A DNA stretch of 44,310 bases from Chloroflexota bacterium (GTDB lineage: Bacteria; Chloroflexota; Anaerolineae; Anaerolineales; Anaerolineaceae): positions 1 through 44,310 of the forward strand of contig JAJUJY010000018.1 in the NCBI GenBank assembly GCA_029265085.1. Reading direction: 5' to 3'. Positions 9,201-17,059 of this stretch are shown here, piece by piece. The notes below the pieces were generated by a model. It did not search any database. It was not told where the DNA came from and was given only the letters and a program-made list of their open reading frames with translations. Numbering within the stretch: position 1 is the first letter of the stretch; each line of letters starts with the position of its first letter. The position numbers and the translations under genes are program-made.

Positions 9201-10778
9201 TTAAGGCTGCAGACGGTAAAACTCCATCCCGTTATCGATTTGCAGCAGCCGGTAGGGTGACTGTGTCTCAATCCAGTACACATCCCGGTTCAACGTGACC
9301 CGCCAGGTTTCCACGACCCCCAATGCGGTGGAAAGTTTTTCTTTTCCATTCACTTTTAAAACCGAGGGCAGCAGCTGCGGTACATTCTGTTGGGTGGCTT
9401 CCTGGTACATTAGCGGCTCGTAAGCGTTCGCTAAATAATTTTTACCGGATTCCAAAACGGCATAGCGCAGGCGCAGCCCCGCCTCAAAGGGCAGCAACGC
9501 ATCCGCAGGGATATCTAAAGCCTGCACCAGTTCCCCGGTCTGAACCGCGGTTTTGAGCAGGTCTCCTTCACGCACAGCCTGGACCGAATAACCACCGCCG
9601 CCATTTCGCGTGTGCGCATCGGTTAGTTCCAAAAGACGCCAATCCGCAGCAGACCAGCGCGCCGAAAGCGCGGCGTTTTCATCCCCATTGGCAAAAAAAG
9701 ATTGGCCCATCTGAATCTGGTATGCCTTTTGATCCAATGTGCATTCCGCTTGAATTTCTTCTCCCGCCGGTGTCATCGTACAGATCCATTGGCCGACCAA
9801 TTCTTCGCTGCGGTTATAAACCTGGTAGGTGAATTGCTCCGGTGCGGTTGGCCGGAAGTCAGCATATGCCACCGGATCTTTTGCAGCCGGTTCAATTTTT
9901 GTAATAATCAAAGCCTCGCGGCTGGCAAACGTAACAAACCCCGCATAGACAGCCAGCGCCAGCAGCAGTGCGCCGTAGGTTTTCAAACCGCGCGGACGGT
10001 CCGCCGGGGCCAATTCAACCGCGGGTTGTTCCGGCGCATTCGGGGTCATTCGTTTCAGCAAGATCATCCCGCCCAGGATCATCAGCAAACCCAGCCCTGC
10101 GGCAGGTAAAGAAGGCACAGGCAGCAGCGCTCCAGGAGTCAGCCCAGCGCTGATCATCACCAGCGCGGCCAGGCTGTTATTCGCAAAATGCGTAACCATC
10201 CCCGCCACCACTGATTGGCTGCGCCAGACCACATAACACAGGATAAATGCCACCGGCAGCAGCGGAATTAATCCGGTCAGGCGCAGGTGATAAAATGCGA
10301 ATATCAAGCTAACCATCACCACCGCAAAACGAGGGCGATAGGCTTCATAGGCACCCTGGATGGCGCCGCGGAAGAGAATTTCTTCACAGATCGGGGCAGC
10401 AATCGCAAATCCCAGGAACAATAACCCCGCCTGCAGCGAATCTTTGGGCAGCATCGCGCCCGCATCCGCCGGCACGTACCCTAGAATACTGGCAAAGACA
10501 GCTTCCAGAAAACTGGCGACCATCCACGCGCCGCTGCCCAGAATCAGGCAGACCACCACCATTTTCCAATCGGGCAGGGTCAGACGCAGGCTGGCGCGCA
10601 GAGGCAGTTTCCGGCTGCGCATAAATAGCAAAGCTGGCAGTAAAATACAAAAAATTTCGGTGCCGATCAGCCCCCAGGTGAAGGACAACGACTGCATCCA
10701 GCTTCCCAGGGTGATGACCAACAGCAGGGAAACCAGGTAAAGGAAGTTGGCGCGAGAAATCGTCAGTTGTTTGAGCAT
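9201..10778 (-). CDS. CPBP-family intramembrane metalloprotease with extracytoplasmic C-terminal domain
   Basis: A 525-residue protein. Eight or so helices fill the first 300 residues. They contain the CPBP (Abi/Rce1-like) motifs EEILFRG at 132-138, His164 in AFYHL, and His197 with Asn200/201 in THFANNS, the predicted metal site. A further helix near 300 is followed by about 220 soluble residues rich in beta structure, which is unusual for the family and may be a substrate-recognition domain. The start at 10778 has GGAG 9 nt upstream; an upstream in-frame start would run through the gldA terminator. The family includes prenyl-protein proteases and bacteriocin self-immunity proteins. The substrate here is unknown. 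Confidence 0.87.
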   Translation of the reverse strand: MLKQLTISRANFLYLVSLLLVITLGSWMQSLSFTWGLIGTEIFCILLPALLFMRSRKLPLRASLRLTLPDWKMVVVCLILGSGAWMVASFLEAVFASILGYVPADAGAMLPKDSLQAGLLFLGFAIAAPICEEILFRGAIQGAYEAYRPRFAVVMVSLIFAFYHLRLTGLIPLLPVAFILCYVVWRSQSVVAGMVTHFANNSLAALVMISAGLTPGALLPVPSLPAAGLGLLMILGGMILLKRMTPNAPEQPAVELAPADRPRGLKTYGALLLALAVYAGFVTFASREALIITKIEPAAKDPVAYADFRPTAPEQFTYQVYNRSEELVGQWICTMTPAGEEIQAECTLDQKAYQIQMGQSFFANGDENAALSARWSAADWRLLELTDAHTRNGGGGYSVQAVREGDLLKTAVQTGELVQALDIPADALLPFEAGLRLRYAVLESGKNYLANAYEPLMYQEATQQNVPQLLPSVLKVNGKEKLSTALGVVETWRVTLNRDVYWIETQSPYRLLQIDNGMEFYRLQP

Positions 10779-10847
10779 GATCAGGAACTCCGAAGGAAAG
10801 TATATAGACTGCTTGATTATAGCCGTGAATTGTGTTCCGAGAAGGGT

Positions 10848-10890
10848 AAAAAAAACAGCGGTCCTCTCTACCATACCGAGAGGACCGCTG
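10848..10890 (-). terminator. Rho-independent terminator of the gldA-like gene
   Basis: CAGCGGTCCTCTC at 10856-10868 pairs perfectly with GAGAGGACCGCTG at 10878-10890 around a 9-nt loop. On the minus strand the stem is followed by a run of eight Ts (As at 10848-10855). It sits 16 nt after the stop of the dehydrogenase gene. Confidence 0.9.
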
Positions 10891-10906
10891 GAATCTTCAG
10901 GCCGGT

Positions 10907-12001
10907 TCAGGCATTTTTACGGCGGCGGCCTTCCACATCCGCAGCTTTTAATGCCTGGAAAACAGCCAGTGGGGTGATCGGAACCAGCTCATTGTAGATC
11001 GTCTCACCCGCTGCACAGGCTTTTTCAGCGGCAAGCATCAAATCGGCATCGCTCGCACCTTCCAGGCCAATTTCCGCCAGAGTGGTCGGCAAACCAACTG
11101 CCTCACAGAACGAATATACCTCGTCAATCACCTCCGGCTCCTTGCCAGTCAGGAAGAGGGAAGCCAGCGTACCAATCGCCACTTTTTCACCGTGGAAATA
11201 ATGGTGGGTGGGCGCCAGGGCGGTCAGGCCGTTGTGGATGGCATGCGCAGCCGCCAAACCACCGGATTCAAATCCAAGGCCGCTCAAAAGCGTATTGGCC
11301 TCGACCACTTTTTCCAGCGCCGGAGTAGAAATGTGCGCATCACAGGCCGCTTTCGCCTGCTCGCCATAGGTGAGCAGCGTTTCATAACACAACTCAGCCA
11401 GCGCATAAGCGGTCATCGAGCCGATCTTACCGGTCATATTGCCGGCGTATTTAATCTTGCAGGATTCGGCTTCAAACCAGGTAGCCAGCGCATCGCCCAT
11501 GCCGCTAACCAGAAAACGCGCCGGGGCCTGGGTTACCACTTTGGTATCCACCAACACCACATTCGGGTTAGAAGGCAGCAGCAAGTAGCGTTTGAACTCG
11601 CCGCTGGGTGTGTAAATCACGGAGAGCGCACTGCAAGGCGCATCGGTTGAGGCAATGGTGGGGGCAATCAACACCGGCACCTTTAAGGTGTAGGCCACTG
11701 CCTTGGCAGTATCCAGGGTCTTTCCGCCGCCAACCCCAACGACCATTTCAGCTTTTGCTGATCTGGCCAGCACGGACAGGCGCTCAATTTCTTCATCCGA
11801 GCACTCGCCGGTAAATTTTTCTACCTGAACATCCAGTTTTGCCTGAACTGCGGGCAAAAAACCAGAAAGAACTTGTTCAAACACAAACGGATCAACCAGC
11901 AGCACGGCGCGGCTGCCAAAGCGTGCCATCTCGTCGCCTAAAGACTGCAGAGCATCGTATCCTTGTACATAACGACCGGGGAAAATGGTTGTTGAAATCA
12001 T
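10907..12001 (-). CDS. gldA: Iron/zinc-dependent alcohol dehydrogenase, glycerol dehydrogenase-like
   Basis: A 364-residue group III alcohol dehydrogenase. The NAD-binding glycine turn is GVGGGKTLDTAK near residues 89-100. The metal ligands of the GldA family are all present at Asp170 (GMGDAL), His253 (AAHAIHNG) and His270 (YFHGEKVAIG). GldA oxidises glycerol to dihydroxyacetone with NAD+, but some relatives act on glycerol 1-phosphate or other diols, so the substrate is a family inference. The start at 12001 has GGAGG 5 nt upstream. The gene is monocistronic, with its own terminator and a promoter with palindromes. Confidence 0.85.
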   Translation of the reverse strand: MISTTIFPGRYVQGYDALQSLGDEMARFGSRAVLLVDPFVFEQVLSGFLPAVQAKLDVQVEKFTGECSDEEIERLSVLARSAKAEMVVGVGGGKTLDTAKAVAYTLKVPVLIAPTIASTDAPCSALSVIYTPSGEFKRYLLLPSNPNVVLVDTKVVTQAPARFLVSGMGDALATWFEAESCKIKYAGNMTGKIGSMTAYALAELCYETLLTYGEQAKAACDAHISTPALEKVVEANTLLSGLGFESGGLAAAHAIHNGLTALAPTHHYFHGEKVAIGTLASLFLTGKEPEVIDEVYSFCEAVGLPTTLAEIGLEGASDADLMLAAEKACAAGETIYNELVPITPLAVFQALKAADVEGRRRKNA

Positions 12002-12035
12002 CGCTACCTCCAAATATTAATCAGTTTACCGTTAT

Positions 12036-12090
12036 TTGTGTTATTTTTCACAATCACACGGATATCATACCATTTCGTGATTAATTTCAC
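12036..12090. promoter_or_regulatory. Two Crp-like palindromes at the gldA promoter
   Basis: GTGA-N6-TCAC at 12077-12090 overlaps the -35 and spacer and matches the core of the E. coli CRP consensus TGTGA-N6-TCACA. TTGTG-N8-CACAA at 12036-12053 lies just downstream of the predicted start site. The spacing suggests binding of a Crp/Fnr-family dimer at one or both sites. The regulator is not identified. Confidence 0.5.
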
Positions 12091-12092
12091 AA
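12064..12092 (-). promoter_or_regulatory. Sigma70-type promoter of the gldA-like gene
   Basis: On the minus strand TTGTGA (12087-12092) and TATGAT (12064-12069) are separated by exactly 17 bp. Transcription would begin near 12057, leaving a leader of about 55 nt before the ATG at 12001. Confidence 0.7.
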
Positions 12093-12148
12093 GCAGTTTT
12101 CCCTGCTTCATATCACCGATTCCTGATGACATTTATCCTGATTGGCTG

Positions 12149-12559
12149 CTAGTGTCCGCGGTGCTTTTCTTTGCGCTTTGCCTGGCGCAGTTCAAACTGC
12201 TGCCCCTGCGCTGTATCACGCTCTGCACGGCTGGTCTGCTTGCGCGCCACTTTCTGCCGCTCGCGCTCCGCCTGCACAGCCGCCTGGGCACGGGTCAAAT
12301 GCCCGCGAAGATCCTCCTGCTGGCGGATTTCCCTCTGGCGGCGCTTAAAATTAAGCGGCGCAGATTTCCTTTCGCGTACCGGACCAGGTTCGCTAAAGCG
12401 CAAAAAGGCATACCGATGCAGCGCAAAACGGAGCAGTTCTGCCTCGGTTGGCTCAGCGCCAAAAACATACCGCACCACAGCATACCCTTTTTCACTGGTT
12501 CGCTCAAAAATGCCCACCCAAAACGGGTCTTCAAAATAAATCATACAAGCGCATTCCAT
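12149..12559 (-). CDS. yjdF: YjdF family protein (DUF2992)
   Basis: About 136 residues. The N-terminal half, with IYFEDPFWVGIFERTSEKGYAVVRYVFGAEPTEAE (residues about 7-41), matches the conserved core of YjdF/DUF2992. The C-terminal half is highly charged and Arg/Gln/Lys-rich with predicted helix (RRQREIRQQEDLRGHLTRAQ), also normal for the family. In Bacillus yjdF is controlled by an azaaromatic-sensing riboswitch; the biochemical role of the protein is unresolved. The start is uncertain among three closely spaced ATGs (12568, 12559, 12544). No recognisable riboswitch could be drawn by eye in the upstream 160 nt. Confidence 0.75.
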   Translation of the reverse strand: MECACMIYFEDPFWVGIFERTSEKGYAVVRYVFGAEPTEAELLRFALHRYAFLRFSEPGPVRERKSAPLNFKRRQREIRQQEDLRGHLTRAQAAVQAERERQKVARKQTSRAERDTAQGQQFELRQAKRKEKHRGH

Positions 12560-12716
12560 CCAAAACATCCTGTTAAATAAAAACTGTCCCGCCGATCTGC
12601 TGCAGAACAGAGAAATCAAAACTGACCGCAAAATAGCGGCCTGAATTAATGTGGATGTCAGAATATGCTGCCTTACGGCGAGTTTACCACAGGATTGACA
12701 ATCCGGTTATTTAGCC

Positions 12717-12758
12717 AAAAAAAATCCCGTTCTCCAGCATTTGGAAAACGGGATTTTT
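12717..12758 (-). terminator. Terminator of the secreted SGNH-like gene
   Basis: A 17-bp stem with one mismatch forms between 12720-12736 and 12742-12758 (core AAAAATCCCGTT with AACGGGATTTTT) around a 5-nt loop. A-runs on the plus strand give a T-run after the stem on the minus strand. It lies 8 nt beyond the stop at 12766 and could also act on the opposite strand. Confidence 0.85.
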
Positions 12759-12765
12759 ACATTCG

Positions 12766-13728
12766 TTACGGCGAAACGCCGTCCCAACCAGCCAGGCGAG
12801 CCATCATAACCCAAAAGGCTTTCGCCATTTGCAATTTTCCATAAGCGTTCAGGTGACCGCCGTTGGTTTCATCGGTATATTCATCACACAACGCGGGCAG
12901 TCCTTGCCCCAGGTTATCGGTGCAGGCGGTGCCATTCGGCAAGTGCGACTGGATCGCTGCAATATCCATCAGGATCAGGTCGTGCTGCTGGGCATAGCTG
13001 CGCATCTGCGTGTTAAAATTTTGCGAGTCAGCCGTGCCCACAGATCGAGCCAATCCCATCGTCCAATAGACGATCTTGCGATTGGGGTACTGCGCCTGCA
13101 GCGCAGTCAGATCATCAATCGAAGGTAAGCTGTCATTGGGATCGTTATTAAAGAATTTTTCATCGATATTGGCACCAGTGATTCCATCCACATAGCCAAA
13201 CTTAAAGCCAACGTATTGGTAGGGCGAGTTGCCCGGCAAACCGTTGACCCGGTCAATGAAATAATTAACCTTATTCCACCAGCCGTTATTGGGATTGGGC
13301 TGGCTGTGAAACTCAAAATCCCAATTACTGCGGTTGTACTTTGAATCATAAATGATCTGGCCGGGCGAAAGCCCGGAATCACAATACGCCGGACGGTCGG
13401 TAAAATTATTCATCAAACAATCCAGCCCATCACTGATGTTGTCACCAACCGAGGCGTGCCGGAACAGCACATGAAGCTGGCTGGCCGCCGTAATATAACG
13501 GGCCGGAATACGATCAAACAACGCCACCGAGGTGTGGTTAATAATGATCTCACCACCGGGAGGCGGAGGAGGTGCGGCATTACCATTCTGCACAAGCGGC
13601 AGATACAAGGTACAGTTGGGCGGTGTGCAGGCCTGTGGAACATCTGCCTGTACAATCTGGACCCGGGCAAAGAAGAGGATGCAGGCGGCAGCGATGAGGG
13701 TCCAGCCCAAAAAGATTCGGAATTTCAT
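12766..13728 (-). CDS. Secreted SGNH-hydrolase-like protein
   Basis: A 320-residue protein. The signal peptide (MKFRIFLGWTLIAAACILFF) ends near residue 28. A Cys-containing spacer with YLPLVQN, a motif common after signal peptides in Anaerolineae, and a Pro-rich linker follow. The main domain begins with VLFRHASVGDNISDGLD, in the place where GDSL/SGNH hydrolases carry their first block, and ends with ETNGGHLNAYGKLQMAKAFWVM, which resembles the final D-x-x-H block with His kept. KIVYWTMGLARS resembles the middle strand. Hydrolase activity is inferred only weakly because the canonical Ser block is altered. The start has AGGAG 7 nt upstream. Confidence 0.6.
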   Translation of the reverse strand: MKFRIFLGWTLIAAACILFFARVQIVQADVPQACTPPNCTLYLPLVQNGNAAPPPPPGGEIIINHTSVALFDRIPARYITAASQLHVLFRHASVGDNISDGLDCLMNNFTDRPAYCDSGLSPGQIIYDSKYNRSNWDFEFHSQPNPNNGWWNKVNYFIDRVNGLPGNSPYQYVGFKFGYVDGITGANIDEKFFNNDPNDSLPSIDDLTALQAQYPNRKIVYWTMGLARSVGTADSQNFNTQMRSYAQQHDLILMDIAAIQSHLPNGTACTDNLGQGLPALCDEYTDETNGGHLNAYGKLQMAKAFWVMMARLAGWDGVSP

Positions 13729-13780
13729 CTTTATACTCCTAATTTCTCCGATAAAAAAACTGGCTGTCCACCTGACCGTT

Positions 13781-13786
13781 ATTATA
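13781..13786 (-). promoter_or_regulatory. Candidate -10 element of the SGNH-like gene
   Basis: A perfect TATAAT on the minus strand lies about 53 nt upstream of the ATG at 13728. The best -35 (TGCACA, 18-bp spacer) is only 4 of 6, so the call rests mainly on the -10. Confidence 0.45.
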
Positions 13787-13897
13787 CAAAAAAACTAGCC
13801 CTTTTGTGCATTACGGCTGCTTAAGGAATTTGTTAAGTATTTCCCACCACCGCAAAAATCCCGATGGAAAAATACCCGCAGGATGAATTAATATGAT

Positions 13898-14620
13898 TTA
13901 CCCTCCCAATCGGGCAGCCAAAAAGCCCGCCTGCGCTAAGGCAGCCTGAACAGCGCGGACAATCTCCAGCGCATGCGGTGAATCGCCGTGAATGCACAGC
14001 GTATCCAACCCGGACTGTGCCAAGCGGACTGCCTGGGCAGCCGCTTCTGCCGGAGATTCAATCAATGCGCCCGGCTGGCTGCGCGGGATCAGGGTCCCTT
14101 CCGGGGTATAACCGCGTTCCGGAAAGCCTTCACTGGCCGTCCGCAGACCCGCCTCGCTGCCCGCCTGCAGACTGAGCGACCCGGCCAGCCCAACCAGAAT
14201 GAGATGCTTGCTAAAGCGGGCTGTTCCGCGTGCCACCGCCTGCGCCAATGCCCAATTTTTTGCCGCCTGGTTATACAACGCGCCGTGAGGCTTAACATGG
14301 GTCAATTCCGCACCGGCAGCACGGGCAAACCCGGCCAGCGCACCGATCTGGTACAGCACCACCGCTTCCACTTCTTCCGCAGACAAATCCATTGCCCGGC
14401 GGCCAAAGCCCTGCAAATCGGGGTAGCCAGGATGCGCACCAATGGCTGCACCGTGTTCCAATGCCAGACGGACGGTATCCCGCATTACCAACGGATCGCC
14501 GGCATGATAACCGCAGGCAATATTTACCGAGGTCACATAGGTCAACAGAGCCTGGTCCTGGCCGAGCGAATAACGGCCGTACGATTCACCCATATCGCAA
14601 TTCAAGTCAATGGTGGGCAT
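13898..14620 (-). CDS. pxpA: 5-oxoprolinase subunit A (LamB/YcsF family)
   Basis: A 240-residue protein starting MPTIDLNCDMGESYGRY, the canonical N-terminus of PxpA. Other family blocks are NIACGYHAGDPLVM, IGAHPGYPDLQGFGRR, THVKPHGALYNQ and DTLCIHGDSPHALEI near the C-terminus. With PxpB and PxpC it forms the prokaryotic ATP-dependent 5-oxoprolinase, which opens pyroglutamate to glutamate. The length is near the usual 244-255. The start has AGGAG just upstream and lies 18 nt after the stop of pxpC, giving the operon pxpB-pxpC-pxpA. All three subunits are intact. Confidence 0.95.
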   Translation of the reverse strand: MPTIDLNCDMGESYGRYSLGQDQALLTYVTSVNIACGYHAGDPLVMRDTVRLALEHGAAIGAHPGYPDLQGFGRRAMDLSAEEVEAVVLYQIGALAGFARAAGAELTHVKPHGALYNQAAKNWALAQAVARGTARFSKHLILVGLAGSLSLQAGSEAGLRTASEGFPERGYTPEGTLIPRSQPGALIESPAEAAAQAVRLAQSGLDTLCIHGDSPHALEIVRAVQAALAQAGFLAARLGG

Positions 14621-14638
14621 TGGTTTCTCCTCTAAGAT

Positions 14639-15625
14639 CTACAATCCTGCGCCGCTCCAACCCAACAGCGGAGCTTCTTCCAGGGCTTGCAAGCCCGTTT
14701 GCAGCCAGTTCTGCATCTCACGCAGACGTGCCTGAGCCGCCTCTACAGTCGTCAGCCGAAAACGCACCCGCCCCAGGCCAGGCGGGCACTGCGCCAGCAA
14801 GGGTAAATCTGCACTGATCACGCAGGCAATTTTGGTGTAGCCGCCCGTGGCGGGACGGTCTGCCATCATCACCAGCGGCTGTCCGCTGGCCGGAACCTGA
14901 ATTGCACCCATTACCAGCCCATCCGATAAAATATCTGCCCCGTTTACCTGCTGCAAAGGCGGTCCCTGCAAACGGTAGCCCATACGGTCAGAATCCGGTG
15001 CAACTTCGTATTCATGATTAAAAAAAGTTTCCACAGCCTGAGCGGTAAAGCGTTCAAACTGCGGTCCAGCCAACACCTCCACCAGCGGCGTATTGCCATA
15101 ATCCGGACGAAATGGACGCGCCAGCGACCTGCCCGCCAGCGAAAGGAAAGAATCCGGCGGCTCGCCAATTTCCAAAACATCCCCGCGCTGCAGTGCACGG
15201 CCCTGCACACCGCCCAACTTGCCGCGTAAATAAGTGGCGCAAGAACCCATCACGGCAGGGATACGAATCCCGCCGGAAACTGCCAAAACCGCCCAGCACC
15301 CGCCCGGCCGTTGGACAAGCTGGGCCACCCAACCCCGGCGCAGCACCACCGCAGTCCAGGCAGGCAGCAGCCTGCCCTGCACCAATAGATCAAACCCTGC
15401 ACCCGCCACCGCGATCAAGCAATCCGAATGCGCGCGCAGTATGCAGCCGGACAGGCCTATCTCCAGCCCGGCCGCACCCGCAGGATTGCCGGCCAACCGG
15501 TTTGCTGCCTGGAGCGCAAACCAATCCATCGCACCGGAAACCGGTACGCCAAACCGCTCATACCCGCGCCGCCCGCCGTCCTGAACAGTGGTTAAAAATC
15601 CAGGATCCAGTATCTCAATCGTCAT
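14639..15625 (-). CDS. pxpC: 5-oxoprolinase subunit C (biotin-dependent carboxyltransferase-like)
   Basis: A 328-residue protein starting MTIEILDPGFLTTVQDGGR, the typical start of PxpC/KipA-type proteins, then GVPVSGAMDWFALQAANRLAG (family block GVPxSGAMD). Later blocks are GGIRIPAVMGSCATYLRGKLGG, SDRMGYRLQG and PLVMMADRPATGGYTKIACV. It is the AHS2/carboxyltransferase-fold half that acts with PxpB. The ATG at 15623-15625 is inside the last codons of pxpB (11-nt overlap), so translation is probably coupled; a longer frame upstream lacks family similarity. Confidence 0.94.
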   Translation of the reverse strand: MTIEILDPGFLTTVQDGGRRGYERFGVPVSGAMDWFALQAANRLAGNPAGAAGLEIGLSGCILRAHSDCLIAVAGAGFDLLVQGRLLPAWTAVVLRRGWVAQLVQRPGGCWAVLAVSGGIRIPAVMGSCATYLRGKLGGVQGRALQRGDVLEIGEPPDSFLSLAGRSLARPFRPDYGNTPLVEVLAGPQFERFTAQAVETFFNHEYEVAPDSDRMGYRLQGPPLQQVNGADILSDGLVMGAIQVPASGQPLVMMADRPATGGYTKIACVISADLPLLAQCPPGLGRVRFRLTTVEAAQARLREMQNWLQTGLQALEEAPLLGWSGAGL

Positions 15626-16301
15626 CGAGCAGCTCCTTTTCCCGCACAGGCACAAAGCGCAGCCGGTCGCCAGGGGCAAGCAAACAGGGCGGCTCATGGG
15701 CTGGGTCAAACAAAGCCAGCGGCGTCCAGCCAATTAATTGCCAGCCGCCCGGTGACTCAATCGAATAAATACCGGTTTGTTTTCCGGCAATCCCTACCGA
15801 GCCAGCCGGAACGCGCGTACGCGGAGTTTCCAACCGGGGGGCAGAAATTTTCGGGTCCATCCCCCCCAGGTACGGAAATCCAGGAGTAAACCCCATCATA
15901 TAGACCTGGTATTCCGCCTGCGAATGAATCCGAATCACCGCCTCTTCGCTCAGGCCAGTATGCCGGGCAACAACGGGCAAATCCGGGCCGTGTGCCCCGC
16001 CGTACCAGGTGGGAATTTCCACCAGGCGCGGAACCGGCGCAAACCCTGCCGTGCTCGCATCGATCTGTTCGCGCACCCAACCCAATACCTGTCCATAGGA
16101 CAGCAATAATGGGTCATAATGAATCAGCAGGGAAGCGTAGGTCGGCACAATCTCGCCAATGCCTTCCAATCGGGAAAGCTGCAAATGTGCAGCCAATGCG
16201 TGCACGCGCCGGTTGGTTTGCAGGTCAATTTCCTGTCCAAACTCAACCAGCAAGGCCGAATCTCCCAGGGGGCAGCAGCGCGGTTGTAGTACCATCATCA
16301 T
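15615..16301 (-). CDS. pxpB: 5-oxoprolinase subunit B (AHS1/KipI-like)
   Basis: About 228 residues from the first of three consecutive ATGs. Family blocks are PLGDSALLVEFG, IVPTYASLLIHYDP, EIPTWYGGAHGPDL, YQVYMMGFTPGFPYLGGMDP, PRTRVPAGSVGIAGKQTGIY and SPGGWQLIGWTP. These match KipI/PxpB. The frame extends farther upstream, but the extension lacks similarity to the family and runs into the divergent promoter region. GGAGA lies about 11 nt before the chosen start, so one of the rare upstream codons cannot be excluded. First gene of the pxpBCA operon. Confidence 0.92.
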   Translation of the reverse strand: MMMVLQPRCCPLGDSALLVEFGQEIDLQTNRRVHALAAHLQLSRLEGIGEIVPTYASLLIHYDPLLLSYGQVLGWVREQIDASTAGFAPVPRLVEIPTWYGGAHGPDLPVVARHTGLSEEAVIRIHSQAEYQVYMMGFTPGFPYLGGMDPKISAPRLETPRTRVPAGSVGIAGKQTGIYSIESPGGWQLIGWTPLALFDPAHEPPCLLAPGDRLRFVPVREKELLDDD

Positions 16302-16490
16302 CTTAATTCGATTCTCCAAAGAGGGCTTTTCATTGAACACAGCCGCAGCGATGCAGCCGACTCCTTTGATTTTAACGCGGTTTTGCCAAACTTTCCGGAT
16401 CTTCACTGCCAGAGGTACCGATCCTTCGACAAGTGCTGGGGTTCTTGCAGGCAATATGGTAAGATAAGGCAGTTTTTTTGGAGCAACATC
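16302..16490. promoter_or_regulatory. Divergent intergenic region of pxpB and the thioredoxin-like gene
   Basis: About 190 nt separate two divergently read genes and must hold both promoters. A TAAGAT at 16462-16467 could be the -10 for the plus-strand gene but no convincing -35 is seen. No clear palindrome was found. Confidence 0.35.
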
Positions 16491-17003
16491 ATGGAAGAAA
16501 TGTTAACCCTACACCAAACTGCCCCACTTTTTGAACTGCCTGATCTGAAAGGCCGGAGGATCCGCCTGGAAGAACTGCGGGGGAAGGTCGTTATCCTTTA
16601 TTTCTGGTCCGCCGATTGCGACTGGTGCAAACGGGTGGACCAGGACATGCTCAGGTTCCTGGCGCAATGGGATGGGCAGGTTGTGCTGCTGCCCGTGGAT
16701 TCAACCCAGGAAAGCACCCCAGAGCAAAATCTCCTGGAAATGCAGGCGCGCGGGCTGCCGGTCATACTGGTTGACCCAAATCAAACCGTCGCCAGCCGAT
16801 ACAGCGCAAAAACCACACCACACTGCTTTGTGATTGATCAGGATGGCAATATCCGCTATCAAGGCGCGTTTGATGATGTCACCTTCCGCAAACGCACCGC
16901 CGAACGCCATTACGTGCGCGAGGCAGTGGAAGCCCTGCTGGCAGGTGATCAGCCGGAAATCAGCGAGACCCCGCCATACGGCTGCGCTTTAATCCTTTCC
17001 TGA
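16491..17003 (+). CDS. TlpA/AhpC-type thioredoxin-like protein
   Basis: A 170-residue redoxin-fold protein. LHQTAPLFELPDLKGRRIRLEELRGKVVILYFWS is the usual start of TlpA/ResA-like proteins, and the redox motif is CDWC at 43-46. The cis-proline loop is KTTPHCFVIDQDGNIRY. A third Cys lies next to that loop and a fourth near the C-terminus. No signal peptide or membrane anchor is visible, so it is probably cytoplasmic, unlike most TlpA proteins. The start has GGAG 9 nt upstream. It reads divergently from pxpB and ends in a terminator shared with the acyltransferase gene. Confidence 0.85.
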   Translation: MEEMLTLHQTAPLFELPDLKGRRIRLEELRGKVVILYFWSADCDWCKRVDQDMLRFLAQWDGQVVLLPVDSTQESTPEQNLLEMQARGLPVILVDPNQTVASRYSAKTTPHCFVIDQDGNIRYQGAFDDVTFRKRTAERHYVREAVEALLAGDQPEISETPPYGCALILS

Positions 17004-17004
17004 C

Positions 17005-17045
17005 AAAAAACCTGGGCATCTCAACGAAGCCCAGGTTTTATTTTG
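17005..17045. terminator. Bidirectional terminator
   Basis: AAAACCTGGGC at 17007-17017 pairs with GCCCAGGTTTT at 17029-17039 around an 11-nt loop, with T-rich flanks on both strands. It separates the convergent thioredoxin-like gene and the PlsC gene that ends the nine-gene minus-strand run. Confidence 0.88.
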
Positions 17046-17059
17046 CGTATTTGCTTAAT

